Shown: positions 1 to 8,720, counted from the first letter of the stretch. The stretch: DNA of 64,000 nucleotides from an uncultured Methylocystaceae bacterium (GCA_903870245.1 CAIQCB010000018.1:21141-85140), one strand, 5' to 3'. Notes: generated from the letters alone by a model not told the origin. Numbers and translations are program-made.

Positions 1-978
1 TCACCCACCCTCCATCCCGTGAGAAATTATGCGTCGCTTCCAAGACGCGATAGTCCCCGTCGATGATGAGGCGCATGCCAGCGATGCGGCAGAGCCCCTG
101 CCCTTTCGCCTCCGGCGCGCCGATCAATGTGATCGTGCCGCCGCCCTTGCCGCGCTTAGCCCCTTCGGCATTACTGTCGGCGCGATTTCTCGTCCGATCC
201 CTGTCGCCGGCTTTCCGGGTAGCGGTACGCGCTCAGCCTCGTCCATCAACTGGGCCGTCTCCTTGCGCCACTTCGCTTCCTTGCTGTCATACCAACGCAC
301 AACGGAGCGATCATAGCGCGGACGGTTCTGGAGGGGGCGTATTTGCCAGCCGATGATGTTGCGACCGTAGTCGGCCATGACGACAGGTAAGTCTTTCCTG
401 CCTGCTGAGGCGCTAGCGTTGCGCGGCACGAACACCGCCCTCTTGCCCATGATCTCGAAGGTCGCGCCCATCTCTTGCGCCATGCGCGCTCCTCACGCCA
501 TGAAAGATTCGTTCTGCATAGCCCAATAGTCGCGCTGTATGGAGGCAAGCTTTTCGGAAACCCGGACATCGTGATCGGCTTTCTTGCCCCATTCCTTCGC
601 AACATCGCCGGATTTCGCGCTATCCTTGTGCGCCTGCCGCTTTTCTTTAGTCTTGCCCTTCATATCGGCGGCATGCGCTGTGATGTTCAGCACCATGCCC
701 TGACCGCGGGAGCCTTCGCTTTCGGGTTCGTCGGTGACGCCCTCAAAGATTACCGCGCCGCCGCCGTCGCTCCGTGCGAGGGTTACCACGATCTCAGCGC
801 CCTCGCGCGGCATGTTGATACTACCGCCGGCGTCGTCGAGCGAAATATCCAGCGTGTCGCTCTGCCCACCGTCGGTCAGCTTGATCTGCAGGGAGAGCAA
901 ATGGGGTTTGAATTTGCTGGTGACGTCCTGTCCGTCGATCGTAATGGTATAAATGGCGCGGCGGGCGGCGTTGGTCAT
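1..978 (-). pseudogene. Decayed phage late control protein D (tail hub), left copy
   Basis: This is a second, broken copy of the P2 D-type tail protein that is intact at 12418-13452. The N-terminal 161 codons (978 to 493) match the intact copy closely. The Trp codon after NESFMA has become TGA, in frame, and the reading frame then resumes at 483. Near 212-220 about 7 bases are missing relative to the intact gene, which shifts the frame after the MDEAERVPL segment. The C-terminus runs off the left edge of the window. Two independent lesions make it non-functional. The homology is read directly from the two copies; the family assignment follows the P2 D/gp27-like hub proteins. Confidence 0.88.
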
Positions 979-987
979 AGAGCGTCA
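975..987. repeat. 13-bp direct repeat, left flank of higBA cassette
   Basis: TCATAGAGCGTCA occurs here and again, perfectly, at 1712-1724. In the intact tail module the equivalent X/D junction at about 13445 has a single near-identical copy with no insert. The pair therefore brackets the toxin-antitoxin insertion like a target-site duplication or a microhomology scar. Confidence 0.75.
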
Positions 988-1075
988 ACATATTTCATCT
1001 GACCTCGAGCCATATATCTGACTTTTGTGCCCCACAGTGGTTGAGGATTGCAGGGGCTCGGATGTAAATCGAGGC

Positions 1076-1104
1076 TTGACAGTGTAAACCATAACGCTAC
1101 ACTG
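1076..1104 (+). promoter_or_regulatory. Promoter and operator of higBA
   Basis: A -35 element TTGACA (1076-1081) and a -10-like TACACT (1098-1103) are separated by 16 bp, just ahead of the higB start at 1110. The inverted repeat CAGTGTA (1080-1086) / TACACTG (1098-1104) overlaps both elements. That is the arrangement expected for autorepression by a HigA-type antitoxin. The repressor binding is inference. Confidence 0.6.
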
Positions 1105-1109
1105 ACGCC

Positions 1110-1394
1110 ATGATTAAAAGCTTCCGGAGTCGGGCGCTGAAACGCCTCTGGTCCAAAAGTGACGCTTCTGGACTACGCCCCGACTGGGTCCGAAAAATTG
1201 AGCGCCAGCTGACGCTTCTTGATCAGGCCGCGCTCCCGGAAGACATGAACGTTGTTACATTTGGCTTTCACGCTCTGAAAGGAGATCAGGTTGGTCGTTT
1301 TTCAATAGTTGTTTCCAAAAACTGGCGCCTGACGTTTGCTTTCGATGGTCAAGACGCCTCAGAAGTCGATCTGGAGGATTATCATGGCGACTAG
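1110..1394 (+). CDS. higB: HigB-like RelE/ParE-family toxin
   Basis: A 94-residue protein with the length and layout of HigB toxins of the RelE/ParE superfamily, which are usually ribosome-dependent mRNA endonucleases. Typical elements are the basic N-terminus (KSFRSRALKRLW), the central HALKGDQVGRFSI strand region and the terminal WRLTFAFDGQDASEVDLEDYH. The 3' end overlaps the antitoxin gene by 11 bp. Toxin first, antitoxin second is the usual order for the HigBA class. The cassette sits between two remnants of phage tail genes and is flanked by 13-bp direct repeats, so it is a recent insertion in an already redundant tail copy. Confidence 0.88.
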   Translation: MIKSFRSRALKRLWSKSDASGLRPDWVRKIERQLTLLDQAALPEDMNVVTFGFHALKGDQVGRFSIVVSKNWRLTFAFDGQDASEVDLEDYHGD

Positions 1395-1689
1395 AGATAA
1401 GAAACGACCGCCGGTTCACCCGGGCGAAATTCTGCGGGAGGATATCCTTCCCACCCTTGACATGTCCGTTACGGAAGCGGCGAGTATTCTAGGCGTTTCT
1501 AGGCAGTCTCTACACCGTATATTGGCCGGCACTGCTTCAATCTCGCCCGAAATGGCGCTGAGGGTTGGAAAGTTCTGCGGTAATGGCCCGGAATCCTGGA
1601 TAAGAATGCAGGCCGCTTATGATCTCTGGCACGCAGAGCAAAAGATCGGCGACGAAATTGCAGGCATCAAAACACAGCGCGCCGCCTGA
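1384..1689 (+). CDS. higA: HigA-like antitoxin, XRE-type HTH
   Basis: I chose the ATG at 1384 (MATRDKKRPPVHPGEIL), giving 101 residues. An upstream in-frame start exists but lies deep inside higB. The VHPGEILREDILPTLDMSVTEAA segment and the HTH (AASILGVSRQSLHRILAGTASISPEMALRV) are the signature of the HigA antitoxin family. It should neutralise HigB and repress the shared promoter at 1076-1104. Translational coupling to higB is likely from the 11-bp overlap. Confidence 0.9.
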   Translation: MATRDKKRPPVHPGEILREDILPTLDMSVTEAASILGVSRQSLHRILAGTASISPEMALRVGKFCGNGPESWIRMQAAYDLWHAEQKIGDEIAGIKTQRAA

Positions 1690-1707
1690 CCAATGCCGTA
1701 TACGGCC

Positions 1708-1941
1708 TCAATCATAGAGCGTCACCACGGGCGCGGCACGGCGACCCTTCTTCGGCTCGGGATCCGGCTCGGCGACTTTCACGGAGAGCCCGACTGGCAG
1801 AAACGCTCCAAGCCGTGCGACGCCGGGGTTTCGCCGCAGCGTTTCCTCGACGAGGCCCGGCGCCTCCCGCCGAAACCGCCGCCACAGCAGCAAGTCCAGC
1901 GTCGTGCGCTCGGCTTTGACTTCAATTACCTCGATCGTCAT
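1708..1941 (-). CDS. Phage tail protein X, left copy
   Basis: A 77-residue paralogue of the tail protein X at 13445-13675, differing at scattered positions and still open from ATG (1941) to TGA (1708). The P2 X family is a small LysM-like baseplate/tail protein. It starts inside the last codons of the U remnant, as in the intact module. Its stop codon abuts the direct repeat at the higBA insertion, so the insertion spared the reading frame. Its neighbours are pseudogenes, so it is probably functionally orphaned even though it is intact. Confidence 0.8.
   Translation of the reverse strand: MTIEVIEVKAERTTLDLLLWRRFRREAPGLVEETLRRNPGVARLGAFLPVGLSVKVAEPDPEPKKGRRAAPVVTLYD
1712..1724. repeat. 13-bp direct repeat, right flank of higBA cassette
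   Basis: Perfect second copy of TCATAGAGCGTCA (first copy 975-987). The segment between the copies contains only the higBA operon with its promoter. Confidence 0.75.
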
Positions 1942-2369
1942 GAAAACAGACTCGCCAGCATCGACATCATGGAATCGACAGACGCGGCGTTCGGCGATTT
2001 GACCAGTTCGATCTCGAACTCGATCATCCGGCAGATGCCGGCGACATCGAGATAGCTGTGCTTGTCGGTGACCTTTTCGATCACATACCAGCCGAATACC
2101 GACCCGTCGCCGCGCATCAGCATCTAAGGTTCGCCGGCGCGGGCCACAGATTGTAGAGCGTCGATTCCGGAGAGGCCACCGAACTTTTGTGGAAACAGGG
2201 CGCCGGAGAAGGTAAGCCGCTCGTCGGTCTCGCCGACATATTCGCGCGGACGCGGCCCGCCCATCACATCCATGGCGGCAAAATCCGAACCCGTCTCGCA
2301 CGAGACCTGTCTGATATTGACGGGCGCAACCTGAAACTGGATGGAGCCTAATTGATACAGCATATTCAT
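1938..2369 (-). pseudogene. Decayed phage tail protein U, left copy
   Basis: This copy matches the intact 143-residue tail protein U at 13672-14103 along its whole length. After ARAGEP the frame meets a TAG where the intact copy has a CAA Gln codon, then continues in the same frame from the next codon (MLMRGDGSVFGWYVIEK) to 1938. An internal restart could in principle make the C-terminal part alone, but the protein is interrupted by a simple nonsense change. The AT-rich segment starting at 2370 separates it from the tape-measure remnant. Confidence 0.87.
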
Positions 2370-2562
2370 TGATTAATCCAAATTATAGCTTGGGTATAAT
2401 ATCCAATAAAAACCGATGCTGGAATTGTTACAGATTTGGAATTAAGTCAGATGCTACTAATCAGCGAAAAAGATGGCAAGGCAAAATATCCATTCATATT
2501 GTTATTTCTGGTATTCACATTTTAATATAACATGTAATGCGGGCGTTTTAGGATTGATCAAA

Positions 2563-3228
2563 ATGGAACAAGCTCAATATTTGATGTGTGACTTTGTTCG
2601 GGTATTATATAATTGGCAAACCCTCGTGGGGAGTGTTCTCGCCCTGTTTGGCGCGTGGCTCACGGTAAGGGGTATAAACAGCCAGCTCAATCAAGCTCAA
2701 ACATTTGAAGATCAGCGCAACAAGAGAGAAGAACGAGCAGCAAAAGCAGTGCTGCCGTTAGCTTTAAGCGAACTTATGGAATATTCTAATTGTTGCATGA
2801 AATTTTTGAAAAATAATTTCCTTTACAGAGATTTTAAGTCAAAACAAGAAGCAGATCTATTTCAGCCAAGCGTTTCAGGGTCTATTCTCTCAATCTTCCA
2901 AAACTGCGCCAAATATTCTGACCAGATTACTGCTGATCAGATACATCAGTTACTCCTGCGCCTGCAGATACAAAATTCGAGACTTAAGGGACTAATCCTT
3001 CAGACTAAAGAGGCTTCGCAACCTCAGATCACATACGACGCTAAAGTAGCTATTCTGGATGCAGCAGAACTTCATGCTAGATGTATTGATATTTTTGCAT
3101 ATGCAAGGGATAGCGATAATCCTCAATACCAAATGACCTTTCAGGAGAAATTAAATAATGCGCTTTTCTTTGCAGATATTCATGATGATGAATTGAATGA
3201 GATGATAAAAAATCGGAAAGATATATAG
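2563..3228 (+). CDS. AT-rich hypothetical membrane-anchored protein
   Basis: I do not recognise a family. I prefer the ATG at 2563 (MEQAQYLMCDFVRV), giving 221 residues; an in-frame ATG 90 bp upstream adds an unconvincing stretch. One N-terminal membrane segment (WQTLVGSVLALFGAWLTV) is followed by a charged, probably helical cytoplasmic part (INSQLNQAQTFEDQRNKREERAAK) and an alpha-rich C-terminal region ending in KNRKDI. Base composition is far more AT-rich than the phage genes around it, and it sits on the opposite strand between the U and tape-measure remnants. It was probably acquired horizontally. A membrane-linked accessory or defence role is possible but nothing shows it. Confidence 0.6.
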   Translation: MEQAQYLMCDFVRVLYNWQTLVGSVLALFGAWLTVRGINSQLNQAQTFEDQRNKREERAAKAVLPLALSELMEYSNCCMKFLKNNFLYRDFKSKQEADLFQPSVSGSILSIFQNCAKYSDQITADQIHQLLLRLQIQNSRLKGLILQTKEASQPQITYDAKVAILDAAELHARCIDIFAYARDSDNPQYQMTFQEKLNNALFFADIHDDELNEMIKNRKDI

Positions 3229-3270
3229 ATATATAACAAATACTTCACGCTTTTGTTGGATTTTTGCCTA

Positions 3271-3390
3271 TTCACCCTACACGCCGCCGAACGAGAAATT
3301 GCCGCGCTGGATTTTGCCGTGGGCGCTGATCTTTGGGGCCGCGCTGCCGACGACAGTCGCCGCGTTTCCCGCCGCCGCCCACCGCTCGCA
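3271..3390 (-). pseudogene. Tape-measure C-terminal remnant, left copy
   Basis: This short block is nearly identical to the 3' end of the intact tape-measure gene at 14107-14210. It includes the codons for the terminal GNFSFGG-like motif and the Ala-rich stretch before it, with small indels. Similarity stops at about 3390. It marks the right limit of the duplicated tail module and shows that the duplication once reached at least into the tape-measure gene. Confidence 0.75.
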
Positions 3391-3815
3391 CCTTCCAACT
3401 TTACATTTTTTGGTGAATTCTAAATCGCATCAAAAACAGCCCCCTGCGTTATCTGGATGTCAACATCAATGTCCGAAGCTTTTGAGAGAATGGGCCAAAG
3501 AGAGAGAAAAACGGCCCTGAGGTTAGTTCGGCAGTCCTCAGCTATCGCCGCAAAGGCCCGGATTTCCTCGGGCTCTTGGGGTGTGATCGGGGCAGAGATA
3601 TCTTTGGAAAATCCGCGACTGGTGGAGGGAGTGGAACTGGGAGCGAACTCTCTTTCATTCTAACCTATTGAATTTAAATGTATTCAAAATGATCGATCAA
3701 TATGATCGGTGATATTTTCCATTCGGCTTTGCAACCCAACTAAGACTTCTGGATCTTTTTAACCCAAAGCCGACGGCTGGTGCATAGCCACAGGGGGCTT
3801 GTGTTTCGATTTGGT
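3391..3815. other. Intergenic or decayed stretch
   Basis: I find no convincing intact gene here. On the minus strand an open frame from about 3660 to the TAG at 3420 encodes a protein-like segment (PEEIRAFAAIAEDCRTNLRAVF) but has no start codon. It may be the tail of a lost gene. The rest, toward 3815, is AT-rich and presumably holds the promoter of the regulator at 3834. Confidence 0.35.
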
Positions 3816-3833
3816 GTTGTCTATATAGACAAC
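3816..3833. promoter_or_regulatory. 18-bp perfect palindrome, probable operator
   Basis: GTTGTCTATATAGACAAC is a perfect inverted repeat ending exactly one base before the ATG of the XRE gene at 3834. A dimeric HTH protein bound here would block transcription or translation start, so autoregulation by the downstream XRE protein is the simplest reading. Confidence 0.65.
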
Positions 3834-4214
3834 ATGCTTACTCTTGAGCGCACCCGAGAGTGGATCGAATTCGGAGACGCCGTTCGGCGCCTCAGGGAGA
3901 CGCGCGCCGTTTCTGAGCAGGGGTTTTCGCTGAGGCAGGTTGCTGCACGTTGCGGCATTACCCCGGCATACTTGTCACGCGTTGAGCGCGGTGAAGTAGC
4001 GCCTCCGGGAGAAGATACGCTGGTCAAGCTAGCAATGGAAATAGGAGAGGATCCTGATGTCCTGCTCGCGATGGCCGGAAAAATCTCAAGCGACTTAAGG
4101 GCAGTGATCCTGGCCCGTCCGAAGCTTTTTGCTGAATTGCTGAGATCAATCAAGGAAGCGCCGGACAACGCAGTGCTTCGACTTGTTCGTGAAGTTCGAG
4201 ATGGAAACTGGTGA
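3834..4214 (+). CDS. XRE-family HTH regulator
   Basis: A 126-residue protein starting at the ATG directly after the palindrome. The earlier in-frame start would place the palindrome inside the gene. Residues about 10-70 form a Cro/C1-type HTH domain (FGDAVRRLRETR ... FSLRQVAARCGITPAYLSRVERGEVAPP). The rest is a helical tail (VILARPKLFAELLRSIKEAP) of the kind found in mobile-element regulators. It lies 17 bp upstream of the conserved hypothetical gene at 4231, so the two are probably co-transcribed and controlled by the operator at 3816-3833. Confidence 0.85.
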   Translation: MLTLERTREWIEFGDAVRRLRETRAVSEQGFSLRQVAARCGITPAYLSRVERGEVAPPGEDTLVKLAMEIGEDPDVLLAMAGKISSDLRAVILARPKLFAELLRSIKEAPDNAVLRLVREVRDGNW

Positions 4215-4230
4215 CCGGAGAATATTTCCC

Positions 4231-5277
4231 ATGGCTACGCTAGAGAACGAAAATCTTGTGTTTCGCTTCCCTCAGATCGAGAAAGACGCTATTTTTTCGA
4301 TCAATTTTCAACGGACATTGCGGATCCCTGATACCGACAAGACTTATTCTTTGCCACCCGGATTGGGGAGTTTTCCGGTCCGACACGTTGAGGATTTTAC
4401 AGGGCGTATTCCTGCTTCGATGACTGATCGAGGTGGTGTCATTCTCCCCATGTGGCAGGCAGAGGCTATGTGGCTGTTATTTAAAAATCACGGCCCCGAT
4501 TGGGAACTCGACTTTCCAGTCGCAATAAAGATAGCAGCTGGCAAGGTGAATGCAGTTACAGGTGATCCATGGCGTCCCGGCCTTCACCGAGAACCTCAGG
4601 ACTATCTCGTATCGCCAGAACAGCCTTGGCTCGACGGGTTCGCGATCGAAAAGGGCGTTATCCGTCAGTTCGTCGCCATGCCCCTGGGAGATGGCTATAC
4701 ACCTGAAGAACAGCTTACGGGCGACGCTAAATGGGGCGGAATTCAGATTTCGGTCACCCCACTGAAGCGCGCAGTTTGGGAAAAGAAGTTCGCAGCATGG
4801 CGGGAAGAGCAGCGTCATATTCATAGTAGACCCTTCGTCGAGTGTTGCGATCTATTGATCGACGAATGCTCGTCGGCGATGGGCCTCGCGGCTGGCGGCC
4901 GGATGAAACAGGAAATATATGAGGACAGTTTCTCTCTAGATGATTGGGATCAAGACGCGACGGATCGCGTGTTTGTTTCGTTGGTTCACGCAAAAGATTG
5001 GAGATTCATAACGGGTGAGGCGGCTCCAAATGAGCCTCCATCCGCTGAGGAATATAGTGCGGCTGGGCTACCGTGGTTCGATTACTATGGCAAGGATCAG
5101 ACCGTATTACATGGCAGCAAAAAGCTCGCAAATATCAAATCAGTCGCAAATATTTTTAAGGAACAAACAGGTGCTCAGCTAGCAAAATCGTCCGATACTG
5201 CAATCGGGAAAACGGTTAAGCTTGGACCCGGATTAGATGGTTCTCGGACGATAATGACTTCGAATGACCGGGAATAG
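4231..5277 (+). CDS. Conserved hypothetical protein, partner of XRE regulator
   Basis: A 348-residue protein beginning MATLENENLVFRF; a GGAG motif lies about 11 bp upstream. It resembles a family of uncharacterised soluble proteins known to me mainly from actinobacteria. Conserved-looking blocks are INFQRTLRIPD, SLPPGLGSFPV, GGVILPMWQAEAMWL, KVNAVTGDPW, QPWLDGFAIEKGVIRQFVAMPLG and GGIQISVTPLK. No membrane segment or classical catalytic motif is visible. The function is unknown. Its position behind a self-regulated XRE gene in the cargo island suggests an accessory trait of the mobile element. Confidence 0.75.
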   Translation: MATLENENLVFRFPQIEKDAIFSINFQRTLRIPDTDKTYSLPPGLGSFPVRHVEDFTGRIPASMTDRGGVILPMWQAEAMWLLFKNHGPDWELDFPVAIKIAAGKVNAVTGDPWRPGLHREPQDYLVSPEQPWLDGFAIEKGVIRQFVAMPLGDGYTPEEQLTGDAKWGGIQISVTPLKRAVWEKKFAAWREEQRHIHSRPFVECCDLLIDECSSAMGLAAGGRMKQEIYEDSFSLDDWDQDATDRVFVSLVHAKDWRFITGEAAPNEPPSAEEYSAAGLPWFDYYGKDQTVLHGSKKLANIKSVANIFKEQTGAQLAKSSDTAIGKTVKLGPGLDGSRTIMTSNDRE

Positions 5278-5381
5278 AGAGTGTTTGGAATTGATCATAG
5301 TTATAAAAACTGTCCTACTACCAGAGGGCCTTAGCAATCTGCCTTAAACGGCGAAATGCTTTAATAAGCTTGGATGAAGCC

Positions 5382-5624
5382 ATGAAAACCATACTATCAA
5401 TATTAGTCTCGATTGTATTTACAGGGTCGGTGAAGGCCCAAATGTTCGATAGCATACACTGCTCAGGAGAAAACCTAAATAGCCGACAAGTGCAAGGATA
5501 TTATAATTATAGAGGAACTTATGTAGTTTCTTACCGCCGAACAAACCCAAACAACAGAACGGATGACAACCACAATACACAGGGCAACGACAAGCCCTTC
5601 GGCAGTATTTATGGACGTTGCTGA
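5382..5624 (+). CDS. Small secreted protein
   Basis: An 80-residue protein starting at the ATG at 5382 (MKTILSILVSIVFTGSVKAQ), with a clear Sec signal peptide and a probable cleavage after VKA. A TTG four codons earlier is less likely. The mature part is rich in Asn, Tyr and polar residues, with two Cys (IHCSGEN near the start, YGRC at the end) that could pair in the periplasm. I do not recognise a family. It lies upstream of the adhesin gene in an AT-rich tract that looks foreign to the rest of the window. Confidence 0.55.
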   Translation: MKTILSILVSIVFTGSVKAQMFDSIHCSGENLNSRQVQGYYNYRGTYVVSYRRTNPNNRTDDNHNTQGNDKPFGSIYGRC

Positions 5625-5879
5625 AACATTTCAAAATTTAGCGAAAATCAGTGATAATAATGGTTTTACATATCAGCTTATAGAGCTAGAACGGCGCATT
5701 TAAGTCAAAATTTTCCGAATAGGTTTCTTTGAAATAACCTCAGCTTGGAGTTTGTCGAAAAGGCTGTCTGAAAGACGGTGCCATAAAAAACACCATATTC
5801 TGTAAATTATCTGGATCAGATTAATTCGTCTTAGCAGCATTCCGGACTACGAATGGTAATGATGCAAGGAGACTTACCA

Positions 5880-7655
5880 ATGCGGCTCTATTACTCAGAT
5901 GAATGTGAGTGCATTAACATGACTATAAGCCAGTCATCTCACTCACCGAATTTATGCACTCTAGGCGCATTTTGGGTGCGTTCATTGGCTTTATTATGCA
6001 CTAGGAATATAAGAAATAAGTTACTATTTATATTGTCGGCGATTGCTGCCTTTTCATTTCAAGAAATCGCTTGGAGCCAGCAAATCAATTATACAATAAA
6101 TACTATGAATTTATCGCCTGTCATAGGATATGCGAGATTGCAACAGTTTAACACTCCAATCAATCCTGCAACAATCAATGCGAATGCGATTGGGCAGTCG
6201 ATAGCAACTGGGAACGGTGCTTTAGCTATAGGGGCAGGTAGTCAAGTACAAAATTTTCCAAATACTCCAGTGAACGCCCAAGAGACATTGGTCTATGATG
6301 TTGGGGCGTCTGCTACTGGAGACCGATCAATCGCGATTGGGACAGGTCAAGGTAATCAAGCCCGGTTGTTAATTCAGCAAAACTATACACCGAACAACCC
6401 TTGCCAATCTGATAATAGCGGTTTCCTGAATTGTTCAGGCCAAGTCACGCTAGTAGGACTTGGTGCTACAGCGAACGATGCTATTGCTATAGGTACGGCC
6501 GCATCGGCCTCGCATACAAATTCAACGGCAATTGGATTGAATTCTGCAACTTCTAGGCAGAATCAGCAAACATTTGGATCGTCAATAAATAATTATACAC
6601 TTTCCGGTTTGACCACTGGCGGAAACTTCCAAAGTGGAGCGACTTACATGGTAACAACGGATTCGGGCGGCAATCTCGCTTATGCTGCCATACCCGCTCC
6701 AGCAATAGATCCTTGTGCTTCCGTGACACAGACTGGAACCAATGCCATAGGTTGTGGAGACGGGGCATCGGCCGGGGGAGCCGGAGCAAGCGCCTATGGG
6801 AAAAACGCAAATGCCTCAGCTACGAATTCAGTTGCAGTTGGCAATGGGGCCACGGCCTCAATAGTCGATAGCGTTGCACTAGGTTCAAATTCCGTAACAA
6901 GCGTAATAAACACTGGTTTATATACAATAAATGGTGGGTCAATTTCAGGCGCAGGCTCAATTGGAAGCACTTTAAGTGTTGGCGCAATTGGATCGGAGAG
7001 ACAAATCCAAAATGTTGGCGCAGGTGTGGTATCGGAAGCGTCAACTAACGCCGTCAACGGTTCGCAACTTTATGCGGTTGGATCACAGGTTAATCTGAAT
7101 ACATCAAACATAAGCAATTTAAACACAACTGTTTCTTCTCAAGGAAAGCAAATCAGTTCCAATGCTGCGAACATTTTTGATGCAGGTCAAACAACAGCAG
7201 CAGCACTTGGGGGAGGAGCTACTTACACTTCTAATGGTGGGATAAGTGCGCCATCATACAGGGTTCAAGGTTCTGTGTATAATAATGCTGGATCAGCGAT
7301 AGGTGCGATTAATTCCCAATTGGGACTTCATGAAAATCAGATTTCTAACATAAATACTGCGCTTGGTGGCTTGGGCGCAGGATTAGTCATTACAAATCAG
7401 CGGCTTGAAGGTATTGATAGAAAAGCGATGCAGGGTGTAGCAATTGCTGGAGCAATGGTTGCGGCACCAATGCCATCAAGTCCAGGGAAAACTCGAATAA
7501 AGTTGAATAACGCATATTATCGTGGTTACGGCGCTACATCAATATCTGTGGCTCATCGATTGCCTGTAAATATGCCGGCAGCAATAACGGCTGGAGCTTC
7601 GTTAGGTTATCGAAATTCCGTTATGGTATCAGGCGGTATGGAGGTTGAGTTTTGA
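5880..7655 (+). CDS. Trimeric autotransporter adhesin (YadA-like, type Vc secretion)
   Basis: The start at 5880 is preceded by AAGGAG at good spacing, giving 591 residues. The long N-terminus has a hydrophobic signal (NKLLFILSAIAAFSF) ending near AWSQ, typical of extended signal peptides of this class. YadA-head repeats with the A-I-G pattern recur (GNGALAIGAGS, GDRSIAIGTG, NDAIAIGTAAS, NSTAIGLNS, NSVAVGNGA, DSVALGSNS). A neck motif (STNAVNGSQLYAVG), a coiled stalk and a C-terminal YadA anchor of about 75 residues ending GGMEVEF follow. The protein should trimerise in the outer membrane and mediate attachment. It is AT-rich relative to the phage, so it is probably transferred cargo. Confidence 0.93.
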   Translation: MRLYYSDECECINMTISQSSHSPNLCTLGAFWVRSLALLCTRNIRNKLLFILSAIAAFSFQEIAWSQQINYTINTMNLSPVIGYARLQQFNTPINPATINANAIGQSIATGNGALAIGAGSQVQNFPNTPVNAQETLVYDVGASATGDRSIAIGTGQGNQARLLIQQNYTPNNPCQSDNSGFLNCSGQVTLVGLGATANDAIAIGTAASASHTNSTAIGLNSATSRQNQQTFGSSINNYTLSGLTTGGNFQSGATYMVTTDSGGNLAYAAIPAPAIDPCASVTQTGTNAIGCGDGASAGGAGASAYGKNANASATNSVAVGNGATASIVDSVALGSNSVTSVINTGLYTINGGSISGAGSIGSTLSVGAIGSERQIQNVGAGVVSEASTNAVNGSQLYAVGSQVNLNTSNISNLNTTVSSQGKQISSNAANIFDAGQTTAAALGGGATYTSNGGISAPSYRVQGSVYNNAGSAIGAINSQLGLHENQISNINTALGGLGAGLVITNQRLEGIDRKAMQGVAIAGAMVAAPMPSSPGKTRIKLNNAYYRGYGATSISVAHRLPVNMPAAITAGASLGYRNSVMVSGGMEVEF

Positions 7656-7726
7656 TCCTTCAGAATTAAAAGAGATGAAAAGATAGCGAGCTAATTCCAT
7701 ACATTTAGTAAAGTTAGGAGCATTTT

Positions 7727-8197
7727 ATGGTCAAAGCATTTTCAAGAAATTTCGTGCGATCAGTTCTGATTCTAATGGTATTTTTTTCTTTTACCCCGAA
7801 ATCTTGGAGCGGATCAGGGATTGAATGTCATAACAATCGTATTGGCGTTGGTTTTCCAAATGAAGAGGAAACCTGCTTAGCTATAAAGAAGCAAATGGAA
7901 AATATGCAAGAAAATCAGAAGATTATAAATGATTATAAAGACACTTTGCACGATGTTGTCCCACAGAGTTATCCACCTGTCATGACATGCTATGTTCCTT
8001 ATAGTCGCGGCTTGGGAAAGTTCTGGATAAATAGAAAATTGATTGAATCTAGTGACATTCATGCACTTACAATTGAGCGTCGTTGGATTTGTGGCGAAAG
8101 CTCGCCACCACCGAAAAATTTCGCAACTGACTGGCAGTTTTTAAGTCAAGAAGAGTTTGATCAATTTATGAAAAAAAACAGTAGTAAATATCAGTAA
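7727..8197 (+). CDS. Secreted hypothetical protein downstream of adhesin
   Basis: A 156-residue protein with AGGAG 7 bp before the ATG. Residues about 11-29 form a signal peptide (VRSVLILMVFFSFTPKSWSG). The mature part has Cys residues in IECHNN, EETCLA, VMTCYV and RWICGE that could form two disulfides, plus a helical segment (IKKQMENMQENQKIINDYKD). I recognise no family. It is AT-rich and co-oriented with the adhesin 71 bp upstream. A periplasmic or surface helper for the adhesin is conceivable but not shown. Confidence 0.6.
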   Translation: MVKAFSRNFVRSVLILMVFFSFTPKSWSGSGIECHNNRIGVGFPNEEETCLAIKKQMENMQENQKIINDYKDTLHDVVPQSYPPVMTCYVPYSRGLGKFWINRKLIESSDIHALTIERRWICGESSPPPKNFATDWQFLSQEEFDQFMKKNSSKYQ

Positions 8198-8405
8198 ATA
8201 AAATAAATTCTGATACATGGCGCATATCTCCACTTATGTAGTGTTTATTATTCTTGTTTTACCCCATTAGAACAAGTCCATGGTTCACATTCGCTGTGAC
8301 AAAAAGAAGGGCAGCATTAATGATTTTTTCTGAAAGCCTATGGCGTTTTTTTGCAATCCAAAAGATCTTTAATTTCAGCATGATGAAGTCTACAACAAAC
8401 TTTCC

Positions 8406-8720
8406 TCACGTCACCCCCGCCCGCCGCAGGATTTCCGCCTTCGTCCGCTTTCGCTTGACCACGTAATACTGCCCTTGGGTCTGGGCCTCGGCAAACTCCT
8501 TGGCCTGCTTGCCGGTCTTGAACCACCCCGTGATGCTGTCCTTCAGCTCATTGCTGTCGACAGACAGAGAGACGCACCGCCAGCCGCCGTCCGGCTCGGC
8601 GTTGATCCGGGCGATAGCGAGGCCGCTGGCGGCGTCCCAAAGGCTCCAGTCGTCTGGCAGTGGGGCCAGTCGGCCGTTGCGCGCGATGGCGGTGCGGCGC
8701 CAGGTGCGGCCGGGGGTCAT
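8406..8720 (-). CDS. Hypothetical protein coupled to SNase-like gene
   Basis: A 104-residue protein whose ATG overlaps the original stop of the SNase-like gene (ATGA at 8720-8717), so the two formed an operon. It is a small basic protein with conserved-looking Trp residues (DDWSLWDAASGLAIARINAEPDGGWRCVSL) and a Lys/Arg-rich end (YYVVKRKRTKAEILRRAGV). No signal peptide or known domain is visible. Function unknown. Confidence 0.5.
   Translation of the reverse strand: MTPGRTWRRTAIARNGRLAPLPDDWSLWDAASGLAIARINAEPDGGWRCVSLSVDSNELKDSITGWFKTGKQAKEFAEAQTQGQYYVVKRKRTKAEILRRAGVT

Noticed and set aside
3457..3663. 68-residue plus-strand frame in the gap after the tape-measure remnant
   Set aside because: No ribosome-binding site or family; the opposite strand looks more protein-like.
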